Virus record (IMG/VR): IMGVR_UViG_3300031671_000001
Span: 1-46,860 of that record
Direction: 5' to 3' (one strand)
Source of the DNA: a virus
DNA: 46,860 bases
In this document: positions 7,758-15,276 of the stretch, piece by piece
Layout: the number at the start of each line of letters is the position of its first letter
Numbering within the stretch: position 1 is the stretch's first letter
Made by a program: the position numbers and the translations under genes
Notes under the pieces: model-generated
The model's input: the letters and a program-made list of their open reading frames with translations, nothing else
Told to the model about the DNA's origin: nothing
Database searches by the model: none

Positions 7758-8006
7758 ATGGACCCAGGCGCCATTGCGGTATTCGCAGTTGTCGCGTACT
7801 TCCTTCCTTCGATAGTAGCTCAATCACGGGGCCATCAATCCAAACTGGCGATCTTCGTTTTGAATCTTCTGCTCGGCTGGACGGTCATTGCGTGGATTGC
7901 TTGCCTGGTGTGGTCATGCACGGGATTAGCTGGCAAGGAACGAGATATACAGAGGCAGCTTGCGGAGAAGCAGCTCGAATGGCTGGCAAGTCAAAAGAGG
8001 ACGTGA
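7758..8006 (+). CDS. imm: Superinfection immunity protein (Imm family)
   Basis: 82 aa with a very strong AAAGGAGGTG site before ATG 7758. Two membrane segments: about residues 4-21 (GAIAVFAVVAYFLPSIVAQ) and 30-54 (LAIFVLNLLLGWTVIAWIACLVW). The 'FLP..vA...gH.....ifvlNlLlGWt.igWi.alvW' pattern is the signature of the T4 Imm-type family of small inner-membrane proteins that block DNA entry of superinfecting phages. A charged C-terminal helix follows. Its early-looking operon with an RHH regulator, opposite to the late genes, fits protection of an infected cell or carrier state. Name by family resemblance. Confidence 0.8.
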   Translation: MDPGAIAVFAVVAYFLPSIVAQSRGHQSKLAIFVLNLLLGWTVIAWIACLVWSCTGLAGKERDIQRQLAEKQLEWLASQKRT

Positions 8007-8089
8007 GCGATGCGTCTGATGGATCGTCCAAAGCTATTGGAGTGCTGGCGCATGAATTAGCCGATTATTGGCTGGCGAATCAAAAATAG
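8003..8089 (+). CDS. Possible coupled 28-aa peptide
   Basis: GTG at 8003 overlaps the Imm stop (GTGA), open to TAG at 8089. The product is MSDASDGSSKAIGVLAHELA plus eight residues. Only the overlap supports it; it may be non-coding. Confidence 0.25.
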   Translation: MSDASDGSSKAIGVLAHELADYWLANQK

Positions 8090-8156
8090 GCTGAAATAAC
8101 TGTGGGGATAGAACTTTTATTTTCTGGGCTCGGGCGGCCGACAACGCCCCTAGATG

Positions 8157-8222
8157 TTGACATGCTGTCATATTCCTGGACTGTATTTTATTTGACATTG
8201 TCTGGGTATCTCACACTATACT
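8157..8222 (+). promoter_or_regulatory. Promoter/operator region before HTH gene
   Basis: TTGACA (8192-8197) and TATACT (8217-8222) with a long 19-nt spacer, and a second TTGACA at 8157-8162. Each -35 overlaps an inverted repeat: TGACA-TGC-TGTCA (8158-8170) and GACA-T-TGTC (8194-8202), about 35 bp apart. Probably operators for a regulator such as the HTH or RHH protein. Confidence 0.45.
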
Positions 8223-8246
8223 TGAGTTCTTCAAGGAGGATTACCG

Positions 8247-8438
8247 ATGGCTAAAACGGATCAGGTTAGCAGGACAGCCTCAGATTTTGTGAACGTCAAA
8301 GAGGCCGCGATTTTTACTACGCTGAGCGAAGTTTCAATAAGACGTTTCCTGACACAGAAGCGATTGACACGGTACAAAATCGGCGGTCGCACTCTGATCC
8401 GTAGAAGCCAGCTGCTCTCATTGATAATCGCCGAGTAA
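8247..8438 (+). CDS. MerR/excisionase-type HTH protein
   Basis: 63 aa with AAGGAGG upstream of ATG 8247. The core NVKEAAIFTTLSEVSIRRFL followed by KRLTRYKIGGRTLIRRSQLL is the winged-helix layout of the excisionase/'helix-turn-helix 17' family: a helix-turn-helix, then a small wing with 'y.iGgr.lirrs.l'. Members act as excisionases or transcription regulators. No integrase is visible in this genome, so a regulator is more likely than a true excisionase. It is preceded by a repeat-bearing promoter and converges on the head operon. Confidence 0.7.
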   Translation: MAKTDQVSRTASDFVNVKEAAIFTTLSEVSIRRFLTQKRLTRYKIGGRTLIRRSQLLSLIIAE

Positions 8439-8541
8439 TAAGGCAGTCTGGAATCCGCCAGCTTTAGCCGTGGGGAGGTTCAACCGCCATCAATGATCGA
8501 TCCTTGGCACGATTGATTCAAACAAAAGGAATCCAGCCATT

Positions 8542-9390
8542 CTAGGCCGCCCTACGCTGCATCCCGCTAATATCCACGAATTGCGCACGCGTCATTCTGC
8601 GGAGTGATCGATTCATGTATACCACGGCAGGCCACGAAACCACATTAAGAGCCACAAGAGGCAGTGCCACGCATCGGCAATTCCATATTTCACCTGGAGC
8701 GTAGCGTCCCACGGATGGCAATCGATCAAGAACTTCGGGCGACGGAGGATCGCTCCATCTAACTAGGACTTTGTCCATGATGCGGTGCGATGGCCTGACG
8801 CGCTGGTCCTCTGACGTTGCCCATTGATACCATTCGATTCCCAAATCTTCGCTACGCGCCTGCGTGATCGCCGTGGACGCCTTCCCTGTTTCGGTTCGTG
8901 CAATCAATGCGGCACGGCTGCGCGTGAGTTCCGGAACACGTCGACGAAGATGCTCTGCAATAGCCTCGTGCCTGAGACCTTGCCTGTGCATCTCGGCTAT
9001 TTCCGTGTTGACCGATTCTCGAATGCGGTCTGGGATAGCGCTTATCAGCCTGGCGTTTTCCGAGACGATGGAACTGACGCGCTCGCCAACGTTGGTTCGC
9101 ATCTCGCGTTCAAGTGCATTGTAGATTTCCCGTCCTCGGCTGGCTCGGCGCGCAGCCTCACGCCATGATCGCGCATTTGACGCACGAATCTGCGTAGCCA
9201 TGCGCAAGGCAATACGCGCACCAATCTCTTCGAGAAACTCCGAATTGCTCGATAGTACTGCCAGCTTTTGATCGATCTGCCGTGCTGTGTCCGTGGGCGA
9301 CAACTGAAACAGCCGCAAGAATATCCGGTTGATGGCCGTCCGAAATTCGGATTCGATGCGGCGATGCGGCGAGAACAGGTCGGTCTTCAC
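8542..9390 (-). CDS. Phage Mu gpF-like head morphogenesis protein
   Basis: 282 aa, GTG start at 9390 just past the portal stop. N-terminal two thirds are helical; the C-terminal domain carries the Mu F signature: RAALIARTETGKASTAITQA, then ATSEDQRVRPSHR and GEIWNCRCVALPLV with the paired Cys. Proteins of this family are minor head proteins near the portal vertex, needed for head assembly or DNA ejection. Position between portal and (after the rightward island) DUF2213 is standard. Stop TAG. The 103-nt gap to the convergent HTH gene holds no clear terminator. Confidence 0.85.
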   Translation of the reverse strand: MKTDLFSPHRRIESEFRTAINRIFLRLFQLSPTDTARQIDQKLAVLSSNSEFLEEIGARIALRMATQIRASNARSWREAARRASRGREIYNALEREMRTNVGERVSSIVSENARLISAIPDRIRESVNTEIAEMHRQGLRHEAIAEHLRRRVPELTRSRAALIARTETGKASTAITQARSEDLGIEWYQWATSEDQRVRPSHRIMDKVLVRWSDPPSPEVLDRLPSVGRYAPGEIWNCRCVALPLVALNVVSWPAVVYMNRSLRRMTRAQFVDISGMQRRAA

Positions 9391-9391
9391 T

Positions 9392-10837
9392 TCAGGATTC
9401 CGAGTCTTTATCGTCCGTTGATTTATTAGGATCGGCTATATTGGATTCTCCCGGCATGGATACGTCATCGTCAGCACTTGCAATGTCCTCGTCGGTGATG
9501 TTCGTGAATAAGCCGGTCACATCCGAAGCCTGTTTCAATTCACGCAGCGCCGTCTGCCTCCCAATGATTCCGGCATTGAATGCGGAGAATATAGGCTCGG
9601 TTTGAGCCTGACCAAGATCGAATCTTTCCTTGTCGTTCACGGTTCGTATAGGAGGGAAATGATAATCCAGATCATCTGGAATTTCTCCCCATTCACTCAT
9701 GCACATAATCGGAATCAGCTTGTCGAAGATGGGCCTTAATTCCCTCTTGCGCTTCTGGTCGATTGTGTCGTAATACGTTTGCAGGTCCGAGTCTCCATTG
9801 TCGCCGAGTCCCCCAGACAGCGTTCCGAACAGTCGGGAAACGGGAATCCCGCACGCTGCCGACACATTCCTCATTGTGTTCTGCTCAATGTCGCTCAGGC
9901 CCGAGAAAGTGAATGCCTGCGATTGCAACTCGCCATCTTCCGAGAGGGCCAGGATTCCGTTCGTTGTGATGCTTTCCGAAACGGCGCGCAGCCGATTCAC
10001 GTAATCTACATACATCTGCTGCGACAGGCCCACACCCGAGAGCATCTGAGCCAGCATGGGTTCTTTCATCACCATTACATAGGCACGCGATACGAGGTCG
10101 GCAATGCCAGCCTCGATGAAATCGCGGCGCTGGAGTTCTTGAAATATCGCTTCGACTTCCGACATTCCCCAGTATGTTTGGATCTGCTTCTCGAATAGCG
10201 GCAGGTCGCGCCCAGTGAACCTAAGAACACGGCTATGGTGCACGGTAAAATTCTGATTTGTTTCCGTGGTCACCTGATAATACTTTGGCAGTCCATATTC
10301 GGCGGGATTATCGAGATCGGAAATAAGTTCGGCCCCAGGATTAACCCCACTCCACCTGTCCACAATGATTAGCCCACGGTAACTGCCAATGTCCACATCT
10401 TCAATTTTCAATTGCTTCGACAAATCGTTGTCGCCCTTGATGATTATGATCGCGAGAGCACCGCCGAACAGCCGCCCCCATTTCAACGCCTCAATGAGCT
10501 TTTGCAGCGTCATCGTATTGGCGACCATCTTGTCGAACTCGGCGATGTCCTCGGCCTTCTGCTGCGTCTCTAGTGCGGGAAACTCCTTTAGCATGTCTTC
10601 GGGAATGGTGTCCACTACCGCACGCACAATCCAAGAACCGCGATACATGAAGAGAAGTTTCAGATAGTCGAGCGAAATACGGTAGGGGATGTAGGTCCCG
10701 GCGTTTACTTGACTGGTTGATCCGAAGCCGGTGTTAGAGGCTGGATTGGCGTACATGTCTTTTGCGGCATTCGCCTGTTTCTGCGATGGGGCCTTCAACT
10801 TTTTGCGAATAGCCAAACTCTTTGCTTTTCCGCTCAT
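9392..10837 (-). CDS. Portal protein (DUF1073)
   Basis: 481 aa from the ATG overlapping the terminase stop (ATGA at 10837); an ATG four codons upstream is possible. The portal signature includes YMANP-like start region, YRISLDYLKLLFMYRGSWIVRAVVD in full form at residues 50-75, KWGRLFGGALAIIIIKGD, HHSRVLRFTGRDLP, and ACGIPVSRLFGTLSGGL. This fits the DUF1073 phage portal family; databases sometimes tag relatives as anti-CBASS Acb1, but no catalytic HxT pair is evident here. Acidic disordered tail ends the protein. It forms the dodecameric DNA channel at the head vertex. Confidence 0.9.
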   Translation of the reverse strand: MSGKAKSLAIRKKLKAPSQKQANAAKDMYANPASNTGFGSTSQVNAGTYIPYRISLDYLKLLFMYRGSWIVRAVVDTIPEDMLKEFPALETQQKAEDIAEFDKMVANTMTLQKLIEALKWGRLFGGALAIIIIKGDNDLSKQLKIEDVDIGSYRGLIIVDRWSGVNPGAELISDLDNPAEYGLPKYYQVTTETNQNFTVHHSRVLRFTGRDLPLFEKQIQTYWGMSEVEAIFQELQRRDFIEAGIADLVSRAYVMVMKEPMLAQMLSGVGLSQQMYVDYVNRLRAVSESITTNGILALSEDGELQSQAFTFSGLSDIEQNTMRNVSAACGIPVSRLFGTLSGGLGDNGDSDLQTYYDTIDQKRKRELRPIFDKLIPIMCMSEWGEIPDDLDYHFPPIRTVNDKERFDLGQAQTEPIFSAFNAGIIGRQTALRELKQASDVTGLFTNITDEDIASADDDVSMPGESNIADPNKSTDDKDSES

Positions 10838-12066
10838 CCAATCCTCCATCCAGGAACCATCGTATGTATAACATACCGCACACCGTCACAGCAGTGGTCA
10901 TTCGATTTTATGGGCTTCTCGATTCCCTTTTGCGAGGAGTTTTTATCCCACGAATAATTCTCCATTTCACTGAGAGTCTTTTTGCATCGTGAGTGAATGC
11001 GGTATAGTCCGGTCTTAAGTGCGGAAGATACCTTTCTAATTCCCTCTTGCACTTCGTTCTTTGCATCCTTCACGAGCAGGCCTCTCTTAATCAATTCAGT
11101 CTTGAAGCTGGCGGCGCTTGGGTCCACCACCACGATCACTCCTCTTTTGTTTGGCCCAATGAACTCGATCATGTCGTCCGCATATTCAGAATCGGTTTTT
11201 TGTCGCTGCATCGTTTCAGAATCCCAATAATATTCATTGTCCTGCCATAGCCACTTTGCATCATCGTACACATCCAAGAAAACACATGGATTCGTTGTTC
11301 CGTAATCTACGCCTATATAGCGTGCAGCGAAAGATGAATATAATCCGGCCGGCCTGGAGTCTTCATCGAAACGGCAATGACTTCCGAGGACATCCCGATA
11401 GATCGCCCCTTCGGCCATCACCCATAGACCAAGAATGTATCGCTCGTAAAAGAGGCCCTTGTATAGCGTCCTTAGCGATCTTTTGTACTCTTCGCTCAGG
11501 TTTGGGTTGTCGTCCATCGTTACATGCATACTCGACAGAACCCCCATTTTGCGAAGTGGTTCATTGTCGAGCAGTTCAACTTTTAGCCAATGCTTCGGTG
11601 AATCACAATTTGTCGTACCGTAAAGACGCGCACCTTCCGGGGAAAGCCTCGTCAAGAGCATTTGAAAGAATTCGTGCGGCATCAATGTGACTTCATCGCA
11701 TACCGCAACGCCGACAGTCATTCCCCGGATGTACTTTTCAGAGCCCTCGTCCTTCGCGCCCATCACCATCCAATACGAATCGAACAGGCGCAAGAGCCCG
11801 CTTTGATGGTTGTATTTATAGTGTTTCGTTCCAATCAGGTTGAACAGGTCGTTTAGAACGTTGGCGAAAATGGTCTGCTTCGAGACTCCAGTAATCAGGC
11901 GCCAGCCCTTCACTGGATACCGGCACGCCCGTAGAATCTTTGGCTGAAGTGCCCACGTTTTTCCACTACGGACAGTTCCCTCAAGGATGTTGAGGCGGGA
12001 ATCCAATTCCAGGGGCTTGTAAGCTAATTGCTTGAGGCGTGGTCCGTAATTAAGACGAAGGGTCAA
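10834..12066 (-). CDS. terL: Terminase large subunit
   Basis: DNA-packaging motor. The ATPase has Walker A EGTVRSGKTW and Walker B VAVCDEVTLMP with the TTNC coupling motif; the RNase H-like nuclease has GVDYGTTNP, VVVDPSAAS and a C-terminal DHCCDGVRYVI with the third acidic residue. The start is uncertain: TTG at 12066 (410 aa, 17-nt overlap with terS) is preferred over ATG at 12147 (437 aa), which would overlap terS by about 100 nt. It lies between terS and the portal, the classic packaging order. It uses a PBSX/Terminase_3-like layout, consistent with headful or pac-type packaging. Confidence 0.92.
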   Translation of the reverse strand: MTLRLNYGPRLKQLAYKPLELDSRLNILEGTVRSGKTWALQPKILRACRYPVKGWRLITGVSKQTIFANVLNDLFNLIGTKHYKYNHQSGLLRLFDSYWMVMGAKDEGSEKYIRGMTVGVAVCDEVTLMPHEFFQMLLTRLSPEGARLYGTTNCDSPKHWLKVELLDNEPLRKMGVLSSMHVTMDDNPNLSEEYKRSLRTLYKGLFYERYILGLWVMAEGAIYRDVLGSHCRFDEDSRPAGLYSSFAARYIGVDYGTTNPCVFLDVYDDAKWLWQDNEYYWDSETMQRQKTDSEYADDMIEFIGPNKRGVIVVVDPSAASFKTELIKRGLLVKDAKNEVQEGIRKVSSALKTGLYRIHSRCKKTLSEMENYSWDKNSSQKGIEKPIKSNDHCCDGVRYVIHTMVPGWRIG

Positions 12067-12604
12067 CGGACACCGCTGATTTTTCGTGTTCGATCTTAAA
12101 TTCGGCGAGAAGCTCAGCGAGAGGATCGGTGCTGACAGTATGCTCAACTTTGTCAGTAAACATTTTCAGGTACTTCCCGAGTAGCTCCAGGCTTCCCCGC
12201 TTGTCTCCCAACTTGAACCGCGTGCGCTTGACTGGTCGCGCATCGTCGCCGCCGCCATCGGTGTATTCTTCGACTGTGATCTCCTGCATCGCCGCCGCCT
12301 GTTCTCGGGAGAGCTTCGAGAAGTCCACATATGCCGAACCGTCTTTTTGCGTTCTTATGTAATCCAGCATATTCGCAAATCCCATCAGGCTAAGTTCGGA
12401 AAGGATTCTCTCCGTCGTAACCTCAAGCTTGTCCATGTACTTTTTCTGGCCAGCCTCTACAGCCGCACGAATATTAGCTTTGGCTAACAGCCTGGAAGCT
12501 TGCTCGTTTGCTGTTTTTTTGCTATAGCCCGCGCGGATTGCGGCCTGGGTGCCGTTCACGTCTTTTATGTACTCGGCAACGAATCTCTTCTGCTTCTGAT
12601 TCAT
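12050..12604 (-). CDS. terS: Terminase small subunit
   Basis: 184 aa. N-terminal helix-turn-helix typical of Terminase_2: MNQKQKRFVAEYIKDVNGTQ, AAIRAGYSKKTANEQASRLL and a coiled-coil segment, then an acidic middle (ITVEEYTDGGGDDA) and a C-terminal GDKRGSLELLGKYLKMF common in the family. It recognises the packaging site and regulates TerL. Ends with TAA just inside terL. A weak GGGAAT is all that is seen as a ribosome site. Confidence 0.9.
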   Translation of the reverse strand: MNQKQKRFVAEYIKDVNGTQAAIRAGYSKKTANEQASRLLAKANIRAAVEAGQKKYMDKLEVTTERILSELSLMGFANMLDYIRTQKDGSAYVDFSKLSREQAAAMQEITVEEYTDGGGDDARPVKRTRFKLGDKRGSLELLGKYLKMFTDKVEHTVSTDPLAELLAEFKIEHEKSAVSVDPSS

Positions 12605-12644
12605 ATTCCCAAAGTGTAACGTATCTTATCGGGATTTGGAACCA

Positions 12645-12872
12645 TCAACGAAAACGCCGATGCGGAAAACCTTTGCCACTTCCAGTTTGTCTTTCCGGGT
12701 TCTCCATTGCCTCCATATCGATTTCCTCCGCGGGAAGTGTCGCAACTTCATCGCCACGGTCTTCCGCGTCGCTGCGTTTTCTGGCGGCAATGAATTGCTC
12801 GTACACCTTCGGGTCTTGCGGCGAGCTGGCCAGCAGAGCTTCGGTGAACGTTACGTCGATGCGATATTTCAT
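12645..12872 (-). CDS. Phage protein with MKYRIDVTFTE N-terminus, possibly truncated
   Basis: 75 aa, strong AAGGAG site before ATG 12872. The opening MKYRIDVTFTEALLASSPQD and the acidic LPAEEIDMEAMENP segment resemble a phage family that I recall as roughly twice this length or more. Here the sequence ends abruptly in FPHRRFR and TGA. The other two frames stay open only for about 20 further codons, so a simple frameshift would not restore a long protein. Function unknown. Confidence 0.55.
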   Translation of the reverse strand: MKYRIDVTFTEALLASSPQDPKVYEQFIAARKRSDAEDRGDEVATLPAEEIDMEAMENPERQTGSGKGFPHRRFR

Positions 12873-12887
12873 TTTTGCTCCTTGAAT

Positions 12888-13265
12888 TTAGACGAACGGC
12901 TCAAGACTCTTTCTCTTGGGAACTTGAACAGAAGAAATATCTGTTGCGATTGGAAGCGCCTCAGTCTTGCCCAAAACCCGGAACATGAACTCCAACGCTT
13001 TACTCGGCCGCGCGGTGCGCTTTTGCCGATGGCACCATTTTGGCCCGAATTTATAAACGGCCCAGCCAAGTCTGACCGCTTCGTTTTGCTTTTCGTATTC
13101 AAGCTCCATGTAGGCACCGCGATTGTGGCCGCCCTTACCGCCTGGCATGAAGATGCCACCCTGCACTTCGAGCAGAATCTTGCGTTCCGGCCATGCGAAG
13201 TCGGCGCGAAACTGCCGCATGGGATGAAAGCGATACTGGCGGACGGGTAGCTCCAGCCCGAACAA
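12888..13265 (-). CDS. PD-(D/E)XK-like nuclease, DUF559/resolvase type
   Basis: About 125 aa. The core FRADFAWPERKILLEVQGG gives the D...E-x-Q motif of small PD-(D/E)XK nucleases, followed by GGHNRGAYMELEYEKQNEAV and a GWAVYKFGP strand, as in VSR/DUF559-type or phage resolvase-like enzymes. No ATG is available; TTG at 13265 is the first clear start, with AGAGGA about 20 nt upstream, and the frame is open further. Its place before the terminase genes suits a Holliday-junction or branched-DNA trimming role before packaging. Exact activity not known. Confidence 0.6.
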   Translation of the reverse strand: MFGLELPVRQYRFHPMRQFRADFAWPERKILLEVQGGIFMPGGKGGHNRGAYMELEYEKQNEAVRLGWAVYKFGPKWCHRQKRTARPSKALEFMFRVLGKTEALPIATDISSVQVPKRKSLEPFV

Positions 13266-13291
13266 TTCAAATTCGGCAAAGAGATCGTCCT

Positions 13292-13447
13292 CTAGTTTTG
13301 AGCTTTTGCGTTTCGTGGTTGGCTCGCTTTCTGCTTTGCGCGGTACTTCCGCTTCCAGTCGATGCGGTTTTTACGGTCGCGCTCCTCGCGTTCACGCTCC
13401 TCGGCAAGCGTGCGAATCTTGACGTGTCCCGCACCTTGCACGCTCAC
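13292..13447 (-). CDS. Small highly charged protein (51 aa)
   Basis: GTG at 13447 overlaps the stop of the preceding 23-codon reading frame (GTGA). The product is a single Arg/Lys/Glu-rich helix (TLAEEREREERDRKNRIDWK) with a basic tail. The frame is open to 13480. No family recognised; a nucleic-acid-binding or structural helix is possible. Confidence 0.5.
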   Translation of the reverse strand: MSVQGAGHVKIRTLAEEREREERDRKNRIDWKRKYRAKQKASQPRNAKAQN

Positions 13448-13515
13448 GTCCGAACATCCCTCAGTTGAGATTTGCCGCACCGCTCACACTCCCTGCGCTG
13501 CCGTTCGTAACGCAT
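13444..13515 (-). CDS. Possible 23-aa zinc-knuckle peptide
   Basis: ATG 13515 to TGA 13444, product MRYERQRRECERCGKSQLRD plus three residues, with one CxxC pair. It fills the gap between two genes and is coupled to the next by GTGA. Very short, so only tentative. Confidence 0.3.
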   Translation of the reverse strand: MRYERQRRECERCGKSQLRDVRT

Positions 13516-13519
13516 TTTT

Positions 13520-13714
13520 TTAGTGACGATTAAAGGGGCACTCAAATTCACACTCCTCACTGCCGGCCTTGCCGCATAAACCGCAACAATCCATGGCGCA
13601 GTCGACATATTCGTCCTCATCTAAGTCGAGATCACTATCTTCCGCATCATCAAAATCTTCAAATGGATCATTGTTTATAAAGTTCTGCACTTCATGTGGT
13701 CCTGGATTTGGCAT
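13520..13714 (-). CDS. Acidic Cys-rich small protein (64 aa)
   Basis: Strong AAAGGAGG before ATG 13714. Middle is a run of Asp/Glu (DDAEDSDLDLDEDEYVD) followed by a Cys cluster (CAMDCCGLCGKAGSEECEFE then CPF). It may bind metal and, with its charge, mimic DNA. No family recognised. TAA stop. Confidence 0.55.
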   Translation of the reverse strand: MPNPGPHEVQNFINNDPFEDFDDAEDSDLDLDEDEYVDCAMDCCGLCGKAGSEECEFECPFNRH

Positions 13715-13955
13715 TGGTAGCCTCCTTTAGCTTGTCTCGCTGGGCCTGGTAATCTGACCACCTCGTGGCCGCATCAAGTCGTACCTCTTCGAGTGATCCC
13801 CAGTAATCCTTGATCCACCATTCCGCTTCCTCGATCCTCGCCTCCAATACCGCCAGCGCGGCGCGTTCTCGTAGTTCGGCGATATAGTCCTCTAAGTCAG
13901 ACACACAGGCGAAATCCATCAGCCCATTGCCCACATCCACATCATTTATTACCAT
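13692..13955 (-). CDS. Helical hypothetical protein (87 aa)
   Basis: ATG 13955 overlaps the previous stop (TGATG). Predicted mostly alpha-helical: SDLEDYIAELRERAALAVLE and ARIEEAEWWIKDYWGSLEE. The longer open frame to 14057 covers the previous gene. No function recognised. Confidence 0.55.
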   Translation of the reverse strand: MVINDVDVGNGLMDFACVSDLEDYIAELRERAALAVLEARIEEAEWWIKDYWGSLEEVRLDAATRWSDYQAQRDKLKEATNAKSRTT

Positions 13956-14236
13956 CAGAGCGTTCCTCCAAAGAACTTGTTGCGCTGGTACCTCTCGTTG
14001 AAATTTAGCTTGAAGGTGATTCCGGCGTCCGGGGTAAAGTTTTCTGGCAGCCGCCACTCAAGGAATCGGTCCACCATATACTTGATTTGGTAGTCGTTCG
14101 TCGACACATCCTCCTCGCTAGGCTCCGGCATTGCTACTGGGCGAAATAGCTTCTTGTGATAGGCGTTCATGTTCTCAACCTCGGCGCTGGTCATAGGCCG
14201 CTGTGGCGGCAAAAGCGGCTTCCGCTTCTGAGTCAT
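13955..14236 (-). CDS. Conserved phage protein with WRLPENF motif (93 aa)
   Basis: ATG 14236 with AAGGAGACGAAGAC upstream, overlapping the previous stop (ATGA). The C-terminal half contains MVDRFLEWRLPENFTPDAGI followed by a Phe/Asn-rich end, a motif I recall from many small phage and prophage proteins of unknown function. The N-terminus is Pro-rich and basic. Cytosolic; role unknown. Confidence 0.6.
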   Translation of the reverse strand: MTQKRKPLLPPQRPMTSAEVENMNAYHKKLFRPVAMPEPSEEDVSTNDYQIKYMVDRFLEWRLPENFTPDAGITFKLNFNERYQRNKFFGGTL

Positions 14237-14463
14237 GTCTTCGTCTCCTTGTGGACAGAGTGGTCGTGGCCGCAGCAATCAACCTTCATTCCCCGTATGC
14301 GATCCGCCAACACTTCAGCTTCTCGGGCCATCTGATAGTGATCCCTCCTGTGCTCGGGATTGGCGGCCTCTCTCTGCATTCGCCGGTGAAAACGCAAGCC
14401 TGCATCAATCTGGCAAGCGGCCTCTTCCAAAGCACAGTCTCGCACGCGCCAATATCGCGTCAT
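14233..14463 (-). CDS. Small helical protein with His/Cys tail (76 aa)
   Basis: Starts MTRYWRVRDCALEEAACQID and ends with a possible metal site (VDCCGHDHSVH). ATG overlaps the upstream stop (ATGA), and the stop overlaps the next ATG likewise. Function not recognised. Confidence 0.55.
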   Translation of the reverse strand: MTRYWRVRDCALEEAACQIDAGLRFHRRMQREAANPEHRRDHYQMAREAEVLADRIRGMKVDCCGHDHSVHKETKT

Positions 14464-14723
14464 GGCTTCACGTCGCCCATTTCGTGCAGCTTGTCTCCCG
14501 CATAACTCCCGACCGGACTGCCCATTGCGTTCATCTTAATCGACATCAGTGCTATCGCCGCTATTTCGAGCTTCTTGGTCGCTGCGGCAAGCTTTTCGAG
14601 GAGGTCGCGAATCGTCGCCTCAAGGGACGCGTTGACCCTTTCCGCAGTCGCCAGCTTTTCCCATGCGCCATCGCGCTGTTGGATCAATACTCGATACGTT
14701 GCATATTCCGTCATCACGTCCAT
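14460..14723 (-). CDS. Coiled-coil protein (87 aa)
   Basis: ATG 14723 preceded by GGAGGAAGAAA; an ATG eight codons upstream is possible. Residues about 15-65 are a heptad-rich helix (LATAERVNASLEATIRDLLE; KLAAATKKLEIAAIAL), then a short Gly-containing tail. Likely an oligomeric cytosolic protein; no function assigned. Confidence 0.55.
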   Translation of the reverse strand: MDVMTEYATYRVLIQQRDGAWEKLATAERVNASLEATIRDLLEKLAAATKKLEIAAIALMSIKMNAMGSPVGSYAGDKLHEMGDVKP

Positions 14724-14784
14724 TTTCTTCCTCCATTCAGGGACCAAAATGTCAACAGCGCGGTCAATCCTCCGCTAATCTGGT

Positions 14785-14849
14785 ATGGGCGCTGTCGGGG
14801 ATTGCACCCGATCCGGTACCGCTGTGTTGCGACGCGGCTCAGCGCCCAT
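14785..14849 (-). ncRNA. Three-way-junction RNA with tRNA-like T-arm
   Basis: In the 133-nt gap before the coiled-coil gene, the minus strand folds into a 10-bp closing stem (arms 14785-14794 and 14840-14849), a hairpin with stem CCGC/GCGG (14819-14822 with 14834-14837), and a hairpin with 5-bp stem TCGGG/CCCGA around the 7-nt loop TGCAATC (14795-14811). That loop is close to a tRNA T-loop. It lacks an anticodon arm, so it is not a normal tRNA. It could be a regulatory leader, a processed small RNA or a tRNA remnant. Confidence 0.4.
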
Positions 14850-14856
14850 CGAATTG

Positions 14857-15264
14857 TTAGGCCTGCAAATCGAATTCCGGGAACTCCTGACGGTCAAACG
14901 GATTCGGAATATCGGTCAGCGTTACCTGCGCTTCCGCAACCGGCTCCTCGGCCACCTGAATCTCCGTGATCGGCACGCCCCGCTGTCCGCACAGCTTCAC
15001 GAAGTCGTCCGTAAAGTTCGCCGGAATATTCCAGGACTTCCCTTCTTGCTGAGCGTGGAATTTCTTCAGGTCATTGGCGAGCTTCGTAACGTTTCCGTTG
15101 ATCGTGGTGAGTATCTTGCCCACGCTATAGGACACGATGTTGGGGGGCGCCCCGGCACGTATGTGCGCTACTTCGTGAGGAATCGTCGATCCCCATCCAT
15201 CCCCGCAAAGCTTTTTCCTCAGAGCTTCCAAGCGAGCCATTGTGTCGTTACTAAGCTGAGTCAT
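14857..15264 (-). CDS. Hypothetical protein (135 aa)
   Basis: Starts at ATG 15264 with AAGGAGGTAGGACG upstream. N-terminal helix (MTQLSNDTMARLEALRKKLC), a middle helix pair (VGKILTTINGNVTKLANDLK) and an acidic C-terminus (PNPFDRQEFPEFDLQA) like the terminal peptide used for partner binding by ssDNA-binding proteins; that is only an analogy. It follows the helicase loader gene, so a replication accessory role is possible. Confidence 0.6.
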   Translation of the reverse strand: MTQLSNDTMARLEALRKKLCGDGWGSTIPHEVAHIRAGAPPNIVSYSVGKILTTINGNVTKLANDLKKFHAQQEGKSWNIPANFTDDFVKLCGQRGVPITEIQVAEEPVAEAQVTLTDIPNPFDRQEFPEFDLQA

Positions 15265-15276
15265 CGTCCTACCTCC

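Noticed and set aside
8439-8541. Terminator between the convergent HTH and gpF-like genes
   Set aside because: Only weak imperfect inverted repeats and no T-run on either strand were found.
9392-10837. Anti-CBASS Acb1 function for the DUF1073 protein
   Set aside because: Relatives are sometimes so named, but the portal motifs and gene order fit a portal and no HxT catalytic pair was evident.
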